DNA from: Azolla caroliniana
Lineage: Eukaryota > Polypodiophyta
Direction: 5' to 3'
NCBI GenBank assembly: GCA_043228905.1
Contig: JBHGNT010000026.1
Span: 248,001-312,000 of the forward strand
DNA length: 64,000 nt
The position numbers were made by a program, and so were the translations under genes. Positions 63,110 to 64,000 of the stretch are shown piece after piece. Each line of letters opens with the position of its first letter. Within the stretch, counting starts at the first letter, position 1. Under the pieces are notes generated by a model. It had not been told where the DNA came from, ran no database searches, and saw only the letters and a program-made list of their open reading frames with translations.

Positions 63110-63510
63110 GTTTGTCTTTTGAATTAATACCTAATGACTAGCCTTCTCTCCCTTTCTCATTATAGTTTTAGATATTTTAGTTATATTTAAGTTTTAATCC
63201 TTATAGTAATTTAAGTTATGAAGGTTTAATCTCTCTCTCATGCTCTCTAAGCCGTGCACCGATGATACACCATGCGCACTCCTTGTCGACGATCGTATGA
63301 TCAACACAACTTAGGATCCCGCATTTTCTATGGAGGCCCACGTATCGGGGATAGGCACCCACGGCGAGATAGCATCGTCAACCACCGAGCCCTCGTTCGT
63401 GTCGAGTGCCCCCACAAAACGTTACGTGGCAATGCAATGGCGTCATCAAGTTGTCTCTCATATCCTCTCACATAACAAGCTCTCAACACCCCACCTTACT
63501 TTTCGCACAT

Positions 63511-63540
63511 CATTATGTTGCACACCATTATGTTGTAAGC
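63511..63540 (+). repeat. Short 15-bp direct duplication
   Basis: CATTATGTTG occurs at 63,511 and 63,526, giving two adjacent 15-bp units that differ at their ends. Confidence 0.7.
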
Positions 63541-63541
63541 A

Positions 63542-63648
63542 TGGGACTACATTCGGTAGCCATGCATTTCCCATTTCTTATCTCTTTTTCATTGTATATG
63601 TCCGGGACTACATTCGATAGCCGACATTATTTTCATTTTGTATCTCAA
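63542..63648 (+). repeat. Imperfect ~60-bp duplication
   Basis: GGGACTACATTCGGTAGCC near 63,543 and GGGACTACATTCGATAGCC near 63,603 are each followed by a T/C-rich stretch with CATTT and TATCTC. The spacing is about 60 bp. Outside the 19-bp core similarity is loose. Confidence 0.6.
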
Positions 63649-63720
63649 ACCCTAAAATTGCCAATCACGATGCTCGTCACCCACATCCCTACATATGCAC
63701 TCACTCCGTGTTAGATTTTT

Positions 63721-63948
63721 CATATTTTTAGCCCTACCCCTCCCGTACTTTCACCTATTTTTAGCCCTACCCTTCCCGTACTTTCACCTATTTTGAGCCC
63801 TACCATTCCCCCCTACTTTCTTCTATTTTCAACCCTACCCCTCCATACTTTTTCCTATTTCCAGTCCTACCCTTCCTACTTTCTAGTAATTTCAACCCTA
63901 CACCTTCCCCTACTTTTTCATATTTTGACTCATATCTCTCTCCTACAC
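63721..63948 (+). repeat. ~33-bp pyrimidine-rich minisatellite, about 7 units
   Basis: Units start near 63,721, 63,755, 63,788, 63,823, 63,854, 63,886 and 63,919, 30-35 bp each. The pattern is CTATTTTTAGCCCTACCC then TCCCGTACTTTCAC. The first two units are nearly identical and later ones decay in order (GAGCCC, CAACCC, CAGTCC, GACTCA). The + strand is strongly C/T-rich. Confidence 0.85.
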
Positions 63949-64000
63949 TTTTATTAAAAACCTAATCTTTAGATTATATTTACCCACCACCCCTCTCCTC
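63949..64000. other. Window end, AT-rich then C-rich, nothing recognised
   Basis: TTATTAAAAACC and TTAGATTATATTTACC lead into a CCACCACCCCTCTCC run at the edge. Too short to interpret; possibly a continuation of the decayed minisatellite. Confidence 0.4.

Larger units (their letters stand above)
63110..63720. other. Non-satellite flank, nothing recognised
   Basis: Leaves the satellite after ATCGGATTT. The first ~130 bp are AT-rich with CTCTCT runs. From about 63,250 the sequence becomes more balanced and CpG-containing. Open frames of 67 to 102 codons overlap here in different frames (63,272-63,475, 63,330-63,620, 63,406-63,714). They show no domain, signal or codon pattern I recognise, so I do not call them genes. 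A degraded transposable element or LTR fragment is possible but unsupported. One CCCTAAA heptamer at 63,650 is isolated. Confidence 0.6.

Noticed and set aside
63650-63656. Plant-type telomere unit CCCTAAA
   Set aside because: A single heptamer with no neighbouring copies; CCCTACC in the minisatellite is not telomeric repeat.
63406-63714. 102-codon open frame in the flank, with overlapping frames at 63,272 and 63,330
   Set aside because: Three overlapping frames are open by chance in C-rich DNA. No recognisable domain, and internal short repeats fall inside.
63110-63720. LTR retrotransposon end next to the array
   Set aside because: No terminal dinucleotides, primer-binding site, polypurine tract or target-site duplication could be identified.

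Overview
The window is almost entirely one satellite DNA array. Bases 1 to about 63,109 are an uninterrupted head-to-tail array of a 178-bp monomer, all copies in one orientation, roughly 355 copies. I saw no transposon, inverted segment or unrelated insertion in it. It ends abruptly near 63,109. The last ~890 bp are non-satellite DNA: an AT/CT-rich stretch, then unrecognised mixed sequence, then a degenerate ~33-bp pyrimidine-rich minisatellite at 63,721-63,948. I found no protein-coding gene, RNA gene, promoter or CRISPR array that I would defend.

The organism is a eukaryote. A 178-bp monomer (about one nucleosome repeat) in a long homogeneous array with higher-order repeats (HORs) is typical of centromeric or pericentromeric satellites, and the length is most often seen in plants. 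The plant assignment is inference: I do not recognise the monomer family and name no species. A hand-built majority monomer is about 37% GC, is G-rich over C on the + strand, and holds seven CpGs.

Layout. (1) 1-30.5 kb is a mosaic of multi-monomer blocks copied at different distances. Examples are 1-3,310 recurring at 11,457-14,765, a 2,934-bp tandem duplication at 12,360-18,227, a block of ~11-13 monomers in four versions at 17.6, 20.7, 23.5 and 27.2 kb, and 1,958/1,779-bp spaced blocks at 4.3-9.2 kb. (2) 30.5-58.3 kb carries a clearer HOR. Its unit is 12 monomers, 2,090 bp (11 x 178 + one 132-bp deleted monomer), with 1,912-, 1,246- and 2,268-bp variants, and it alternates with a non-HOR segment of ~2.1 kb. 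(3) Nested near-identical duplications at offsets of 9,520, 5,828 and 15,704 bp link 35.9-42.5, 45.4-52.5, 52.5-58.3 and 58.3-60.3 kb. (4) 60.3-63.1 kb is the array edge, without multi-kb copies in the window.

Nothing here works as a gene set. What can be read is an amplification history: deletion monomers, a 10-bp internal patch and single-base variants act as markers that travel with each block. Most offsets are whole numbers of monomers once the 46-bp deletions are counted, as expected from unequal exchange in register. Lengths and offsets were counted by hand from the printed coordinates. Block boundaries are approximate (within tens of bases), and no alignment or database search was run.
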